64,000 nt of DNA from Kineosporiaceae bacterium. GTDB taxonomy: Bacteria > Actinomycetota > Actinomycetes > Actinomycetales > Kineosporiaceae. Positions 46,579-55,684 of the stretch are shown piece after piece. The notes under the pieces were generated by a model. That model was not told where the DNA came from. It did not search any database and saw nothing but the letters and a program-made list of their open reading frames with translations. A program made the translations under genes and the position numbers. Where the stretch lies: assembly GCA_016794595.1 (NCBI GenBank), contig JAEUJN010000004.1, positions 1 to 64,000 of the forward strand. The letters are read 5' to 3'. The stretch's first letter is position 1. Each line of letters starts with the position of its first letter.

Positions 46579-48219
46579 GTGACCCAGGTCGCGCCGCACT
46601 CCGGCCGGCATTCCTGGGACGGCACCGACACCAGCCTCCGCCGCCGGGACCTGCGCGACGGCCGGGAGGCCCCGGCGCCGCCCGCGAACCGTGCGATCAC
46701 GAGTCTGCAGCGCACCAGTCCCGCCGCTCGGGGACGCCACGCCTCGAGCTACGGGCAGAACTACCCCCGGGTCGTCGGCTGGACCCTGCTGGGCACCCTG
46801 CTGCCCGGTGTGGGGCTGCTGGCTGCCGGACGGCGGGTGAGCGGCACCATCGCTGTCGCCTGTGCCTCGCTGGTGCTCTCGGCCGGGCTGACGTTCTACT
46901 TCCTGGGTGACCCGGTGGCCCTGGCGGGGTCGCTGGTCAGCCAGCCGGATCGGCTCCTGCTGGTGCTGCTCGGGCTGATCATGGTGCTCCTGCTGTGGGC
47001 AGCCGTGGTGCTGTTCACCCACTCCTCGCTGCGCCGGTTCGCCCACCTCGGCGCCGGTCAGCGCCTGGTCAGCACCCTGTTGGTGACCTCCCTGATCACC
47101 CTGGTCGCCCTGCCGACGGCCAAGGCCGGCAGCTACGCCCTCATCCTGCGCGACACCGTCACCGGGATCTTCAGTGCCAGTGGCGCCGGGGACGGCGTCC
47201 GCCCGAACAAGGCCGGGGGCGATCCCTGGGCCAGCCTGCCGCGGGTCAACGTGCTGCTGATCGGCTCGGACGCCGGGGCCGACCGGATCGGCATCCGGCC
47301 GGACACCCTGGTGCTGGCCAGCATCGACAGCCGCTCCGGGGACACCGTGCTCTTCTCCCTGCCGCGCAACCTGCAGAAGGTGCCGTTCCCGCCGGGCACC
47401 CGCCAGGCGGCCGACAACCCCTTTGGCTTCCAGTGCACGGACGCCGCGGGAGTACCGCAGTGCCTGCTGAACGCCATGTGGACCTTCGGTGAGGAGCACT
47501 GGAAGGACTACTACCCGCAGGAGGCCTCGGCCTACGACGCCGGGCTGCGCGCAACGTCCGACGCGGTCGAGCAGGTCACCGGGCTGCGCGTGCACCAGTA
47601 CGCGATGCTCAACCTGCGCGGCTTCATGCAGTTCGTCGATGCCATCGGCGGCATCACGGTCAACGTGCGCCAGCGCCTGCCGATCGGCGGCAGCTCGGAG
47701 AACCATGTGGCCACCGGCGGCTGGATCGAGGCCGGGCCGAACCAGCACCTCGACGGGTACCACGCCCTCTGGTACGCCCGCTCCCGCTGGTCGACCGACG
47801 ACTACGACCGCATGCGCCGGCAGCGCTGCGTGATCGGAGCCGTGATCAAGGAGGCGGACCCAGCCAAGATGGCGATGGCCTTCCCGCAGATCGCCGCGGC
47901 GGCCAAGTCCAACATCACCACCGGCATCCCCCTGGCCGATCTCGGCGCCTGGGTCACCCTGACCAAGAAGGTCAAGGACGCCAAGGTCCGCAGCCTGCCC
48001 TTCACCCAGTCGGTGATCAGCACGGAGAACCCCGATTTCGTGGCGATCCGCCAACTGGTCGCCGACGCGATCAACCCACCGGTCCAGTCCAGCCCGTCGG
48101 CGGCTCCCTCGCCGAGCGAGTCCTCCCCCGGCGGCGGTGTCCGCCCCACGCCGGGCAGCTCCCCCAGCGAGGCTCCCCCCGACTCGACCACGGCGCAGGA
48201 CATCAACGCGGTCTGCTGA
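46579..48219 (+). CDS. LytR-CpsA-Psr (LCP) family cell-wall glycopolymer ligase
   Basis: The 546-residue membrane protein has a basic cytoplasmic N terminus (about 65 residues), four predicted transmembrane helices (residues 70-190) and an extracytoplasmic LCP domain. The domain opens with VNVLLIGSDAGADRIGIRPD and DTLVLASID and continues with VLFSLPRNLQKVPFPPG, ALWYARSRWSTDDYDRMRRQ and the closing helices. LCP enzymes transfer glycopolymers from lipid carriers to peptidoglycan, or arabinogalactan in related lineages. The tail is Ser/Pro-rich. The GTG follows CCGGAGGTG. Confidence 0.9.
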   Translation: MTQVAPHSGRHSWDGTDTSLRRRDLRDGREAPAPPANRAITSLQRTSPAARGRHASSYGQNYPRVVGWTLLGTLLPGVGLLAAGRRVSGTIAVACASLVLSAGLTFYFLGDPVALAGSLVSQPDRLLLVLLGLIMVLLLWAAVVLFTHSSLRRFAHLGAGQRLVSTLLVTSLITLVALPTAKAGSYALILRDTVTGIFSASGAGDGVRPNKAGGDPWASLPRVNVLLIGSDAGADRIGIRPDTLVLASIDSRSGDTVLFSLPRNLQKVPFPPGTRQAADNPFGFQCTDAAGVPQCLLNAMWTFGEEHWKDYYPQEASAYDAGLRATSDAVEQVTGLRVHQYAMLNLRGFMQFVDAIGGITVNVRQRLPIGGSSENHVATGGWIEAGPNQHLDGYHALWYARSRWSTDDYDRMRRQRCVIGAVIKEADPAKMAMAFPQIAAAAKSNITTGIPLADLGAWVTLTKKVKDAKVRSLPFTQSVISTENPDFVAIRQLVADAINPPVQSSPSAAPSPSESSPGGGVRPTPGSSPSEAPPDSTTAQDINAVC

Positions 48220-48395
48220 GTGCCGGGGTTGCCGCCCGGTCCGTCGCCGGGCCGACCTCCGGCGCGAAGGGTCTCCAGACCCCTGATCCCGGCGGGTGCC
48301 CTGCCAGCACCTCGCGACGGCCGGTTGCCGGAAAGAGTCGCGACAGTTCATCATCATCCGGACATACCCCGAGCCCTCGTCGAGAAAGTGGTGTC

Positions 48396-48881
48396 ATGCA
48401 CACCTACGCCAGCGCACTGGACCTGATCGGGGTCACGGTGCCCGACCACCTCGCCGCTGACGCCACCGTCCCGATCCTGACCGGGCCGCAGGCCCGAGGG
48501 GATCTCTTGGTGATGCCGATCGGGAACGCTCCCGAGCAGGGGTGGCAGCCGCTGCCGGAGGACGGCGTCCAGCTGATCCGCGGCGAAGCCACCGGAAACA
48601 CCCACTGGTTGCACCGGGGATTCGACAGCCCGGACGTCACGTGGCAGCTCCCCGCGCCGCCCGAGGCGGGCTCCGCCGCGGACGACGACAGCCTGGTGGT
48701 CGCCCAGCTGCAGGTGCCGGCCGGGCAGTCGGCGCTGCTCATCCACACCGACGAGCACGGCGCCAACGGCATCGGCCCGGGCAGCTTCGCGATCCGGCGC
48801 AAGCGCGAGCGGCGATTCGAACTGATCCGGACCGAGACCACCGCCAACGACCCCTTGTACGTCGACTACGTCGCCGACTGA
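48396..48881 (+). CDS. Small protein of unknown function paired with the DUF6745-like gene
   Basis: The 161-residue soluble protein is not assigned to a named family. It has QARGDLLVMPIGN, DGVQLIRGEATGNTHWLH and HTDEHGANGIGPGSFAIRRK segments, suggesting a compact beta-rich fold with several conserved-looking histidines. I recall small proteins of this type beside DUF6745 genes, but could not check this. It lies 5 bp upstream of that gene here, so the two are probably co-translated. The ATG is preceded by a weak GAGAAAG. Confidence 0.65.
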   Translation: MHTYASALDLIGVTVPDHLAADATVPILTGPQARGDLLVMPIGNAPEQGWQPLPEDGVQLIRGEATGNTHWLHRGFDSPDVTWQLPAPPEAGSAADDDSLVVAQLQVPAGQSALLIHTDEHGANGIGPGSFAIRRKRERRFELIRTETTANDPLYVDYVAD

Positions 48882-48886
48882 CGCGG

Positions 48887-50239
48887 ATGTCGGGTCAGCC
48901 CGTCGATCCCGACCCCGATCGTGAGGCGCTCCGCCGCACCCAGGCGCACGTCGTGGTCGAGGCCTGGGGCCTGCCCGCCGACGGCCCGCGTCGTCTGACG
49001 GACGCCGACCGGGCCGAGATCGAGCGTGGCGTCCGGCAGTACCGACAGTGCCATCGGCTGCGACCGGACGAACCCATCGTCTGGGTTGGCTCACCGGAGG
49101 AGCTCCGCGGGTTCGCCGACATCCGGCAGCGCCTACCCCGGATGAGCCGGGCGTCACGGCGACGGCGGATCCTGCGCCGCGGACGCCACTTCTCGGGTGT
49201 GATGCTGTTCTTCGCCTCCGCCCTGCTGGCCGGGCTGATCCTGATGGACGAGCACCTCGGCACGGGGTTACGCCTCCTCGTCCTCGCCCTCGCCGTCGTC
49301 GTGGGGGCGATCTGGTGGGTCGTTCTGGACGACGCGCCGGACTTCGAGACCGATGTTGTGGACCCTGCGGCGAGTCTGACGGCCTCGGCGACGGCGACGT
49401 TCGGGAACGGCGCTCCGCTGTCCTCACTCGGGCTCATCCACCCGGACCTCGGTTCCTACCTACCGACGTGGCTCGTCGACCTGAATGCAGACGTGTATGC
49501 GTCAACGCTGGTGCACCATGGGTCTCACTTCTTCAACAGCGATCATCCCGCGCGAGGGCAGTTCGACGTGGCCATCGTGGATCACCGAACCTGCGTCCAC
49601 CGGGCCATGGCGATGACCGAGCTGGCCTGGTTCGTGGCCTGCGGTGACCTGGTGCCGAGCGAGGGGACCCGACGCCTGCTCGAGGCGGCACACGCACTGC
49701 GCAGGGCCTACGTCACGGTGGTGTATCGCTCCCTCACGCTCGTGCTCGAACCGCCTACCACGATGCGGTTCGAACGGAGGACGGGTTGGCGGGGACCGCT
49801 CATCCTGCACTGCGAGGATGGGCCGGCGATCGTGTGGCCCACCGGTGAGGCCCAGTACTTCTTTCACGGCACCGAGGTCTCGGGCGAGCTGGTGCGCGGT
49901 GAACTCTCGATTCCCGAGATCCATGCCCTGCGCAACAGTGAGATCCGGCGCTTCGCGATCGAACGCCTGGGCTGGCAGAACTACCTCACGCACGGTGGTT
50001 TCGCCCCGATCGCCGAGGCCCCCGACCCCGGCAACCCCTCGGCCACACTGCGGCTGTACACGATCCCGGACGTCGACGGGCACCTGCTCGTGATGCGCAA
50101 CGGCAGCCCCGACCGCTCCGGCGCCCCACGCCACTACGCCGAACTGGTTCCGGCCTCGATCACCGACCCGGTGGAAGCGGCCGCCTGGCAGTACGGCGTC
50201 CCGGTCGAGGTGTATCGCGGACTTCAGCGGCGGACCTGA
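48887..50239 (+). CDS. DUF6745-like membrane protein
   Basis: The 450-residue protein has two transmembrane helices near residues 105-145 (MLFFASALLAGLILM and LLVLALAVVVGAIWWVV). The remainder is cytoplasmic. The C-terminal half contains the pattern typical of DUF6745: HCEDGPAIVWPTGEAQYFFH followed by GT, then SIPEIHALRNSEIRRFAIER and a tail ending EVYRGLQRR. Several His and Cys residues (STLVHHGSHFF, DHRTCVHRAMAM) stand out. Function is unknown. It follows its small partner by 5 bp, giving a conserved-looking two-gene module. Confidence 0.65.
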   Translation: MSGQPVDPDPDREALRRTQAHVVVEAWGLPADGPRRLTDADRAEIERGVRQYRQCHRLRPDEPIVWVGSPEELRGFADIRQRLPRMSRASRRRRILRRGRHFSGVMLFFASALLAGLILMDEHLGTGLRLLVLALAVVVGAIWWVVLDDAPDFETDVVDPAASLTASATATFGNGAPLSSLGLIHPDLGSYLPTWLVDLNADVYASTLVHHGSHFFNSDHPARGQFDVAIVDHRTCVHRAMAMTELAWFVACGDLVPSEGTRRLLEAAHALRRAYVTVVYRSLTLVLEPPTTMRFERRTGWRGPLILHCEDGPAIVWPTGEAQYFFHGTEVSGELVRGELSIPEIHALRNSEIRRFAIERLGWQNYLTHGGFAPIAEAPDPGNPSATLRLYTIPDVDGHLLVMRNGSPDRSGAPRHYAELVPASITDPVEAAAWQYGVPVEVYRGLQRRT

Positions 50240-50284
50240 AGGTTCATCCGTGAATGTCACATGGATGCACCTTTGTCGCTCGGG

Positions 50285-51502
50285 TCAGGCGCGCAGGCTC
50301 TCCAGGTAGTCCGCGATGCGCTCGATGGCCTCGGTGAGCACCGCGACGTCCGGCAGGGTCACCAGGCGGAAGTGGTCGGGCTCGAACCAGTTGAACCCGG
50401 TGCCGTGGGTGACCAGCAGCTTCTTGGCGCGCAACAGGTCGATGACGAACGCCTCGTCGTCCTTGATGGAGTACACGTCCGGGTCGAGCCGCGGGAAGCA
50501 GTAGAGCGCCCCCTTCGGCTCGACGCACGAGACCCCGGGGATCTCGTTGAGCAACCGAGAGGCCAGCTTGGCCTGCTCGTAGAACCGGCCCCCCGGCACG
50601 ATCAGCTCGTTGATCGACTGGTAGCCACCGAGCGCGGTCTGGATCGCGTGCTGCGCCGGCACGTTCGAGCACATCCGCATGTTGGACAGCAGGGTCAGTC
50701 CCTCGAGGAAGTCCTCGGCCAGGTGCTTCGGCCCCGAGATCATCACCCAGCCGGACCGGTACCCGCAGACCCGGTAGGCCTTCGACAGCCCCGAGAAGGT
50801 CAGGCACAGGACGTCGTCCCCGGCGAAGGTCGCTGCGTGGTGGTGGACCGCGTCGTCGAACAGGATCTTCTCGTAGATCTCGTCCGCCATGATCACCAGG
50901 TCGTGACGGCGCGCGATGTCGACCAGCGCCCGCACCGTGGCCTCGCTGTACACCGCTCCGGTGGGGTTGTTCGGGTTGATGATCACCAGAGCGTGGGTGT
51001 TCTCGGTGATCTTGGACTCGATGTCGGCCAGGTCCGGGTTCCAGCCGTTGGTCTCATCGCACCGGTAGTGCACCGGCGTACCGCCGGACAGCGCGACCGC
51101 GCCGGTCCACAGCGGATAGTCCGGGGCCGGCACCAGGATCTCGTTGCCGTCGTCCAGGAACGCCTGCAGCACCATCGTGATCAGCTCGCTGACCCCGTTG
51201 CCGATGAACACGTCGTCCACCGAGGTCTCGGTCAGCCCACGCGCCTGGTAGTACTGGGCGACCGCGGTGCGCGCCGAGTAGATGCCCCGCGAGTCCACGT
51301 AGCCCTGTGAGTCGGGCAGGTGGTGGATCATGTCGGCGACGATCGCCGTCGGCGCCTCGAACCCGAACGGGGCGGTGTTGCCGATGTTCAGTTTGAGGAT
51401 CTTGTGACCCTCGGCCTCGAGTCGCTGCGCCTCGACCAGGATGGGCCCTCGGACGTCGTAGCGGACGTGCTGCAGCTTCTTGCTCTGGATGATCCGGCGC
51501 AT
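50285..51502 (-). CDS. PLP-dependent aminotransferase (alanine transaminase-like)
   Basis: The 405-residue fold-type I aminotransferase has the PLP-lysine motif TFSGLSKAYRVCGYRSGW, the NPNNPTGAVYSE cofactor segment, and DYPLWTGAVALSGG. FRLVTLPD near the C terminus carries the substrate-carboxylate arginine. The sequence follows AlaA/AspC-type alanine-2-oxoglutarate transaminases (MRRIIQSKKLQHVRYDVRGP). The frame is open for another 800 codons upstream, but that is antisense shadow; the ATG at MRRIIQSK is the start. Confidence 0.93.
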   Translation of the reverse strand: MRRIIQSKKLQHVRYDVRGPILVEAQRLEAEGHKILKLNIGNTAPFGFEAPTAIVADMIHHLPDSQGYVDSRGIYSARTAVAQYYQARGLTETSVDDVFIGNGVSELITMVLQAFLDDGNEILVPAPDYPLWTGAVALSGGTPVHYRCDETNGWNPDLADIESKITENTHALVIINPNNPTGAVYSEATVRALVDIARRHDLVIMADEIYEKILFDDAVHHHAATFAGDDVLCLTFSGLSKAYRVCGYRSGWVMISGPKHLAEDFLEGLTLLSNMRMCSNVPAQHAIQTALGGYQSINELIVPGGRFYEQAKLASRLLNEIPGVSCVEPKGALYCFPRLDPDVYSIKDDEAFVIDLLRAKKLLVTHGTGFNWFEPDHFRLVTLPDVAVLTEAIERIADYLESLRA

Positions 51503-51561
51503 GCCGGGAAGTCTGTCAGCCCCGTCCACCGAATTGTCGTGACGTGCGCCGACCGGGATGT

Positions 51562-52143
51562 TCAGGACGACGACAGCCAGCGGCGCAGCAGCCGCGTGGC
51601 CCAGGGGACGCCCAGCCACACCATCCAGGGGACGATCAGCACGACCGAGACCAACACACGCAGCACCAGCGGCCAGTCGGCGATCAACGGGCCCAGGGCC
51701 AGATTGACCACCAGGGACGCCGGATAGAGAGCCACCGCGATCACCGCGGCGGTCTTCCACCGCGGCGGAGGTGTGTGGGGTGCACCCAACTCCCCGAACA
51801 GGGACTCGAAACCCGCTGCGGTGTATGCCCTCGCCGGGCCGTCGAGCAGCGGGGCGGCCAGGTCCAGCCACGCGCGCCGGACGTCGCTGTGCTCCCAGGC
51901 GGACAGCGCCGCGGCATCGGCGAAGCTGAAGGCGACGATCAGTTCGTCCCGCTCGGGGGTCGGGGGAAAGATCTGCGCGCCGCGGTGGCCGGCGAAGGTC
52001 CGGGCGGCCTCGGTGACCCCAGCGGCCCAGCGGACCAGTTCCTCCTGCCTGCCCGCGGCCGGACGGCGGGAGAGGACCACGGTGACCGGGAGGTGCTGAT
52101 CCGGGGATGGCTCGGGTGAGGGTCGGGATTGCTGTTCGGGCAC
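51562..52143 (-). CDS. Antibiotic biosynthesis monooxygenase (ABM)-like domain membrane protein
   Basis: The 193-residue protein has an N-terminal ferredoxin-like ABM domain (VTVVLSRRPAAGRQEELVRW, DELIVAFSFADAAALSAWEHS, WLDLAAPLL). Two or three transmembrane helices follow (TAAVIAVALYPASLVVNLAL, PLVLRVLVSVVLIVPWMVWL). Similar ABM-plus-membrane proteins are common and uncharacterised. It is divergent from the P450 operon, sharing a 172-bp promoter region, so joint regulation is possible. Confidence 0.75.
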   Translation of the reverse strand: MPEQQSRPSPEPSPDQHLPVTVVLSRRPAAGRQEELVRWAAGVTEAARTFAGHRGAQIFPPTPERDELIVAFSFADAAALSAWEHSDVRRAWLDLAAPLLDGPARAYTAAGFESLFGELGAPHTPPPRWKTAAVIAVALYPASLVVNLALGPLIADWPLVLRVLVSVVLIVPWMVWLGVPWATRLLRRWLSSS

Positions 52144-52245
52144 GGTCGGACGCTACCCCCGAGGGCCCGGATGCCCGGGCATCGGCACCCCCGTGCCCCG
52201 TGGCCCCCGAGCCGCCGCGGGGCTGGGCATCTGTGACAGCATCCC

Positions 52246-52274
52246 TTGACGCTGTGAGGCCTCCCTCATAGCCT
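52246..52274 (+). promoter_or_regulatory. Predicted promoter of the P450 operon
   Basis: A -35 TTGACG at 52246-52251 and a -10 TAGCCT at 52269-52274 are spaced exactly 17 bp apart, 42 bp before the P450 start. CAGGAGG is the ribosome binding site. The AT-rich stretch AAATAAAT follows in the leader. Confidence 0.65.
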
Positions 52275-52315
52275 AACGTTCGGATCCAAATAAATCCTTG
52301 CTCCAGGAGGTCGTG

Positions 52316-53578
52316 ATGCAGCCGACGCCCGTCCCGCTCGACCAGGTGGATCTCGCCGATCTGGATGTCTTCGAGGGCAACCGGGCCTGGGGCATGTTCG
52401 ACACCTTGCGGCGCGAGGCACCGGTGCACTGGAACGAGGAGCACGACGGCGGTTCGGGCTTCTGGTCGATCACCAGGTACGACGACATCCAGGCGGTCGA
52501 CAAGGACCCGGAGAGCTTCACCTCGATGAAGTTCACCAACCTCGAGGAGCCACCCGAGGAGTTCCAGGACACCCGCCGGTCGATCCTCGAGACCGACGGC
52601 CCCCGCCACCAGGCCCTGCGCAAGCTGCTGATGCGTGACTTCAGCGCCGCCCAACTGCGCCGCTACGAGGACTTCCTGCGCGGGCTGGCCAAGGCCACCG
52701 TGGACAACGCTCTGCAGCAGGAGGAGTTCGACTTCGTCGACTCCATCGCCGCGGACTACCCGATGGCAGTGCTGGTTCGCCTGCTGGACACCCCGCCCGA
52801 GAAGACCCCACAACTGATCTCGTGGGGCAACGAGATCGTCGGGTTCTCCGACCCCGAGTACGCCCGGGTCCTGGTGAACTCCGAGGAGGCCAAGGCCTAC
52901 CGGCACCTGCCGTTCAGTTCGCCGGTCTCGCAGGAGATCTACGACTACGGACGCCAGTTGCGCGCCGAGCGCCTGGGCGGCACCGCGGACGACCTGGTGA
53001 GCAAGCTGGTCAACCGGATCCCCGAGGACGGGATCCCGTTGAGCGACCAGGACTTCGACAACTACTTCCTGCTGTTGGTGGTGGCCGGCAACGAGACCAC
53101 GCGGCAGGCGATGAGCCACTCGATGAAGGCGCTGATCGACAACCCCGAACAGCTGACCTGGTTCCTCGAGCACCCCGAGAAGGCGCAGGTCGCCGTCGAG
53201 GAACTGATCCGGTGGGCCTCGCCCGTCTACCACTTCCGCCGCACCGCGACCCGCGACGTGGAACTGCACGGCCGGCAGATCAAGGAAGGCGACAAGGTCG
53301 TCATGTGGTTCGCCTCCGGCAACCGGGACGAGTCCAAGTTCGCCGACCCGTACACCCTCGATCTGAGCCGATTCCCCAACGACCACATCACCTTCGGCAA
53401 GGGCCCGCACACCTGCATGGGGGCCAACCTGGCCCGGCTCGAGATCAAGATCCTGTTCGAGACCCTGCTGCCCCGGCTGGAGTCCATCGAGCAGGCCGGC
53501 GAGATCACGCGGGTCAGGAGCAACTTCGTGAACGGGATCAAGAAGTTCCCGGTCCGGGTGCGGGCGAAGCAGGTCTGA
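52316..53578 (+). CDS. Cytochrome P450
   Basis: The 420-residue soluble P450 has the I-helix oxygen-activation motif VVAGNETTRQAM (about residue 257), the K-helix ExxR in VEELIRWASPV and the heme-binding loop FGKGPHTCMGANLARLE with thiolate ligand Cys367. It catalyses monooxygenation of an unidentified substrate. The next gene, one base after the stop, encodes a PDR-type FMN/2Fe-2S reductase, a probable dedicated redox partner. This resembles a split version of self-sufficient CYP116B enzymes or the GcoA-GcoB pair. The ATG follows CAGGAGG. Confidence 0.95.
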   Translation: MQPTPVPLDQVDLADLDVFEGNRAWGMFDTLRREAPVHWNEEHDGGSGFWSITRYDDIQAVDKDPESFTSMKFTNLEEPPEEFQDTRRSILETDGPRHQALRKLLMRDFSAAQLRRYEDFLRGLAKATVDNALQQEEFDFVDSIAADYPMAVLVRLLDTPPEKTPQLISWGNEIVGFSDPEYARVLVNSEEAKAYRHLPFSSPVSQEIYDYGRQLRAERLGGTADDLVSKLVNRIPEDGIPLSDQDFDNYFLLLVVAGNETTRQAMSHSMKALIDNPEQLTWFLEHPEKAQVAVEELIRWASPVYHFRRTATRDVELHGRQIKEGDKVVMWFASGNRDESKFADPYTLDLSRFPNDHITFGKGPHTCMGANLARLEIKILFETLLPRLESIEQAGEITRVRSNFVNGIKKFPVRVRAKQV

Positions 53579-53579
53579 G

Positions 53580-54572
53580 ATGAGCGAGGGATCCACGATC
53601 TCCGGCACCCGGACCACGGTGCGTGAGCACGAGGGGGACCTGGTCGTCGAATCGGCCGAGGTGGTCGCCGAGGACGTCGTCGTGCTCACCCTGGTCGACC
53701 CGGACGGCGACTCCCTGCCACCGTGGACCCCGGGCGCCCATGTCGACCTGATCCTCACCGAGGATCTGATCCGGCAGTACTCACTGTGCGGCGACCCGTC
53801 CGACAGCCGGACCATCCGGGTCGCCGTCCTTCGCTCACCCGACTCACGTGGGGGCTCGGCGCTCGTCCACGACAGGCTGAGAACCGGTGCCACCGTGCGG
53901 GTCCGGGGGCCGCGCAACCACTTCCCGCTGATCGCCTCACCGCGCTACATCTTCATCGGTGGGGGCATCGGGATCACCCCGATCCTGCCGATGATCGCCG
54001 AGGCGGAGGCGAGCCGGGCCGACTGGCAGCTGTACTACGGCGGCCGCAGCCGGGCCTCCATGGCCTTTCTCGACGAGCTCACTCGCTACGGCGACAGGGT
54101 CACCCTGGTGCCGCAGGACGAACTGGGGCTGCTCGACCTGACCACGATTCTCGGTGACCCGCGCGCGGACACCCTGGTCTACTGCTGCGGCCCCGAGCCC
54201 CTGCTGGCCGCCGTCGAGGAGCGTTGCGCCACCGACTGGCCGGTGGCTGCCCTGCACCTGGAACGCTTCGCGGCCAAGGTGAGCCAGGCACCGGCCGGTG
54301 GTGAACGGTCGTTCGAACTCGTGCTGGCCGGCTCGGGCCTGACCCTGACCGTGCCGCCGGACAAGTCGGTCTTCCAGGTGATCGAGGAGGCCGGGGTCAG
54401 CGTGCTCGGCTCCTGCCACGAGGGCATCTGTGGCACCTGCGAGCAGGTCGTGCTCGACGGCGAGGTCGACCACCGCGACTCGGTGCTGAGTGAGTCCGAA
54501 CGGGCGGCCAACGACGCGATGATGGTGTGCGTCTCGCGCTGTTCCTCCGACCGCCTGACCCTGGACCTGTGA
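53580..54572 (+). CDS. PDR/VanB-family reductase (FMN, NAD, plant-type 2Fe-2S)
   Basis: The 330-residue phthalate-dioxygenase-reductase-like protein has an N-terminal flavin domain (VDLILTEDLIRQYSLCGDPSD) and an NAD domain (FIGGGIGITPILPMI, LVYCCGPEPLL). A C-terminal plant-type ferredoxin domain follows, with cysteines in SCHEGICGTCEQVV and CVSRC. It moves electrons from NADH to an oxygenase. It is one base after the P450 and 10 bp before the Rieske-like gene, so it could serve either. Since the Rieske-like partner has lost key ligands, the P450 is the likelier acceptor. Confidence 0.93.
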   Translation: MSEGSTISGTRTTVREHEGDLVVESAEVVAEDVVVLTLVDPDGDSLPPWTPGAHVDLILTEDLIRQYSLCGDPSDSRTIRVAVLRSPDSRGGSALVHDRLRTGATVRVRGPRNHFPLIASPRYIFIGGGIGITPILPMIAEAEASRADWQLYYGGRSRASMAFLDELTRYGDRVTLVPQDELGLLDLTTILGDPRADTLVYCCGPEPLLAAVEERCATDWPVAALHLERFAAKVSQAPAGGERSFELVLAGSGLTLTVPPDKSVFQVIEEAGVSVLGSCHEGICGTCEQVVLDGEVDHRDSVLSESERAANDAMMVCVSRCSSDRLTLDL

Positions 54573-54582
54573 GGAGGAACGG

Positions 54583-55665
54583 ATGCCACCGTTGACGTCG
54601 CCCTCCGCGCGGGGAACGAACCCGAGTTCGGCGGCCCTGCCGATCGACTGCTGGTACGCGCTGGCCGACAGTGCCTCCGTCGGGCGCGACCTGCTCGGAG
54701 TTCGCGCCCTGGACCGTCCGGTCCTGCTCTACCGCACCACCGACGGCCGGGCCGTGGCGCTCGAGGACCGCTGCGCGCACCGTGCCTACCCGCTCAGCCT
54801 GGGCCGGCTCGACGGTGACGTGGTGCGGTGCGGGCTGTGCGGGTTCGGCCACGCCCCGGACGGCGCCTGTGTCGCCGTCCCGAGCCAGCCGCAGGTGCCC
54901 CTCGGCGCCCGGGTGGCCGCGCTCCCGGTGGCCGAACGCGACGGCCTGGTCTGGGTCTGGCTCGGTGAGCCGGGTCGATCCGTACGCCACCGCGTCCCGG
55001 AGCTTCCCTGGCTCACCGGGGACGGCTGGGGCGTGGTGGGTGGGCAGCGTGAGGTCGACGCCGGCTACCTGGTGCTGCACGAGAACTTCGCCGACGTCAC
55101 CCAGGTGCCGTTCGTCGCCCCGGAGATCGCGCCGTCCGTGCTGGGGGGTCAGGCCCCCGACCTGACGGTCGAGGTCACCGAGACCACGGTCACCCTGCGC
55201 CGGACCTTCCCGCCCGCACCCTTGCCGGGCTGGCAGGCGAGCCTGGTCGGGGCCGCGGCAGGCGACGATTACGCCACGGCGCACGCGGGGTTCTTCCTGT
55301 CCCCGGCGGCGTGGGTCGACCACTGGGACGTCACCGGGCCGGACGGCAGCCGGGCGCGGCTGCGGTTCACCCAGCTCGTCACCCCGGTGGAGGCCGGGCG
55401 CAGCCGGGTGCTGTGGCGGGTCAGCCGTGACTTCGCGGTCGGGGACGCCTCCGCCGGCACACGCGTGGCCGGCCTGTTCGAGGAGTACTACGGCCGGGTC
55501 TTCACCGCCATGGAGACCGTCCAGGCGATCCTCGATCGGGACGGTCCTGGTCCGGAGGTCAACGTGTCCGCCGATGTCGCGGCGCTCAGGGTCCGAGAGA
55601 TCATCGCCGCGATGCTGGCCGGCCAGCGGCCGGTGCGAGCGGCCCAGCGCGCCGCGCACCCCTGA
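54583..55665 (+). CDS. Rieske oxygenase-like protein with altered iron ligands
   Basis: The 360-residue protein resembles VanA-type Rieske oxygenase alpha subunits. The first Rieske ligand pair is present: Cys64 and His66 in DRCAHRAYPLSLGRL. The second, normally CxxH (CGYHG), reads Cys83-Gly-Leu-Cys86 (RCGLCGFGH). The mononuclear iron motif, normally N-x2-D-x2-H-x4-H, reads NFADVTQVPFVA: Asp171 is kept, but the histidines are Gln174 and Ala179. I could not locate the third ligand with confidence. A canonical oxygenase reaction is therefore unlikely; a changed 2Fe-2S site or a non-catalytic role is possible. AGGAGGAACGG precedes the ATG. Confidence 0.85.
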   Translation: MPPLTSPSARGTNPSSAALPIDCWYALADSASVGRDLLGVRALDRPVLLYRTTDGRAVALEDRCAHRAYPLSLGRLDGDVVRCGLCGFGHAPDGACVAVPSQPQVPLGARVAALPVAERDGLVWVWLGEPGRSVRHRVPELPWLTGDGWGVVGGQREVDAGYLVLHENFADVTQVPFVAPEIAPSVLGGQAPDLTVEVTETTVTLRRTFPPAPLPGWQASLVGAAAGDDYATAHAGFFLSPAAWVDHWDVTGPDGSRARLRFTQLVTPVEAGRSRVLWRVSRDFAVGDASAGTRVAGLFEEYYGRVFTAMETVQAILDRDGPGPEVNVSADVAALRVREIIAAMLAGQRPVRAAQRAAHP

Positions 55666-55684
55666 CCGTCGCGGTCCCGTCCCA

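Noticed and set aside
51503-53917. An 800-codon upstream extension of the aminotransferase frame
   Set aside because: It runs antisense through the ABM and P450 genes without any domain. The conserved N terminus MRRIIQSK marks the true start.
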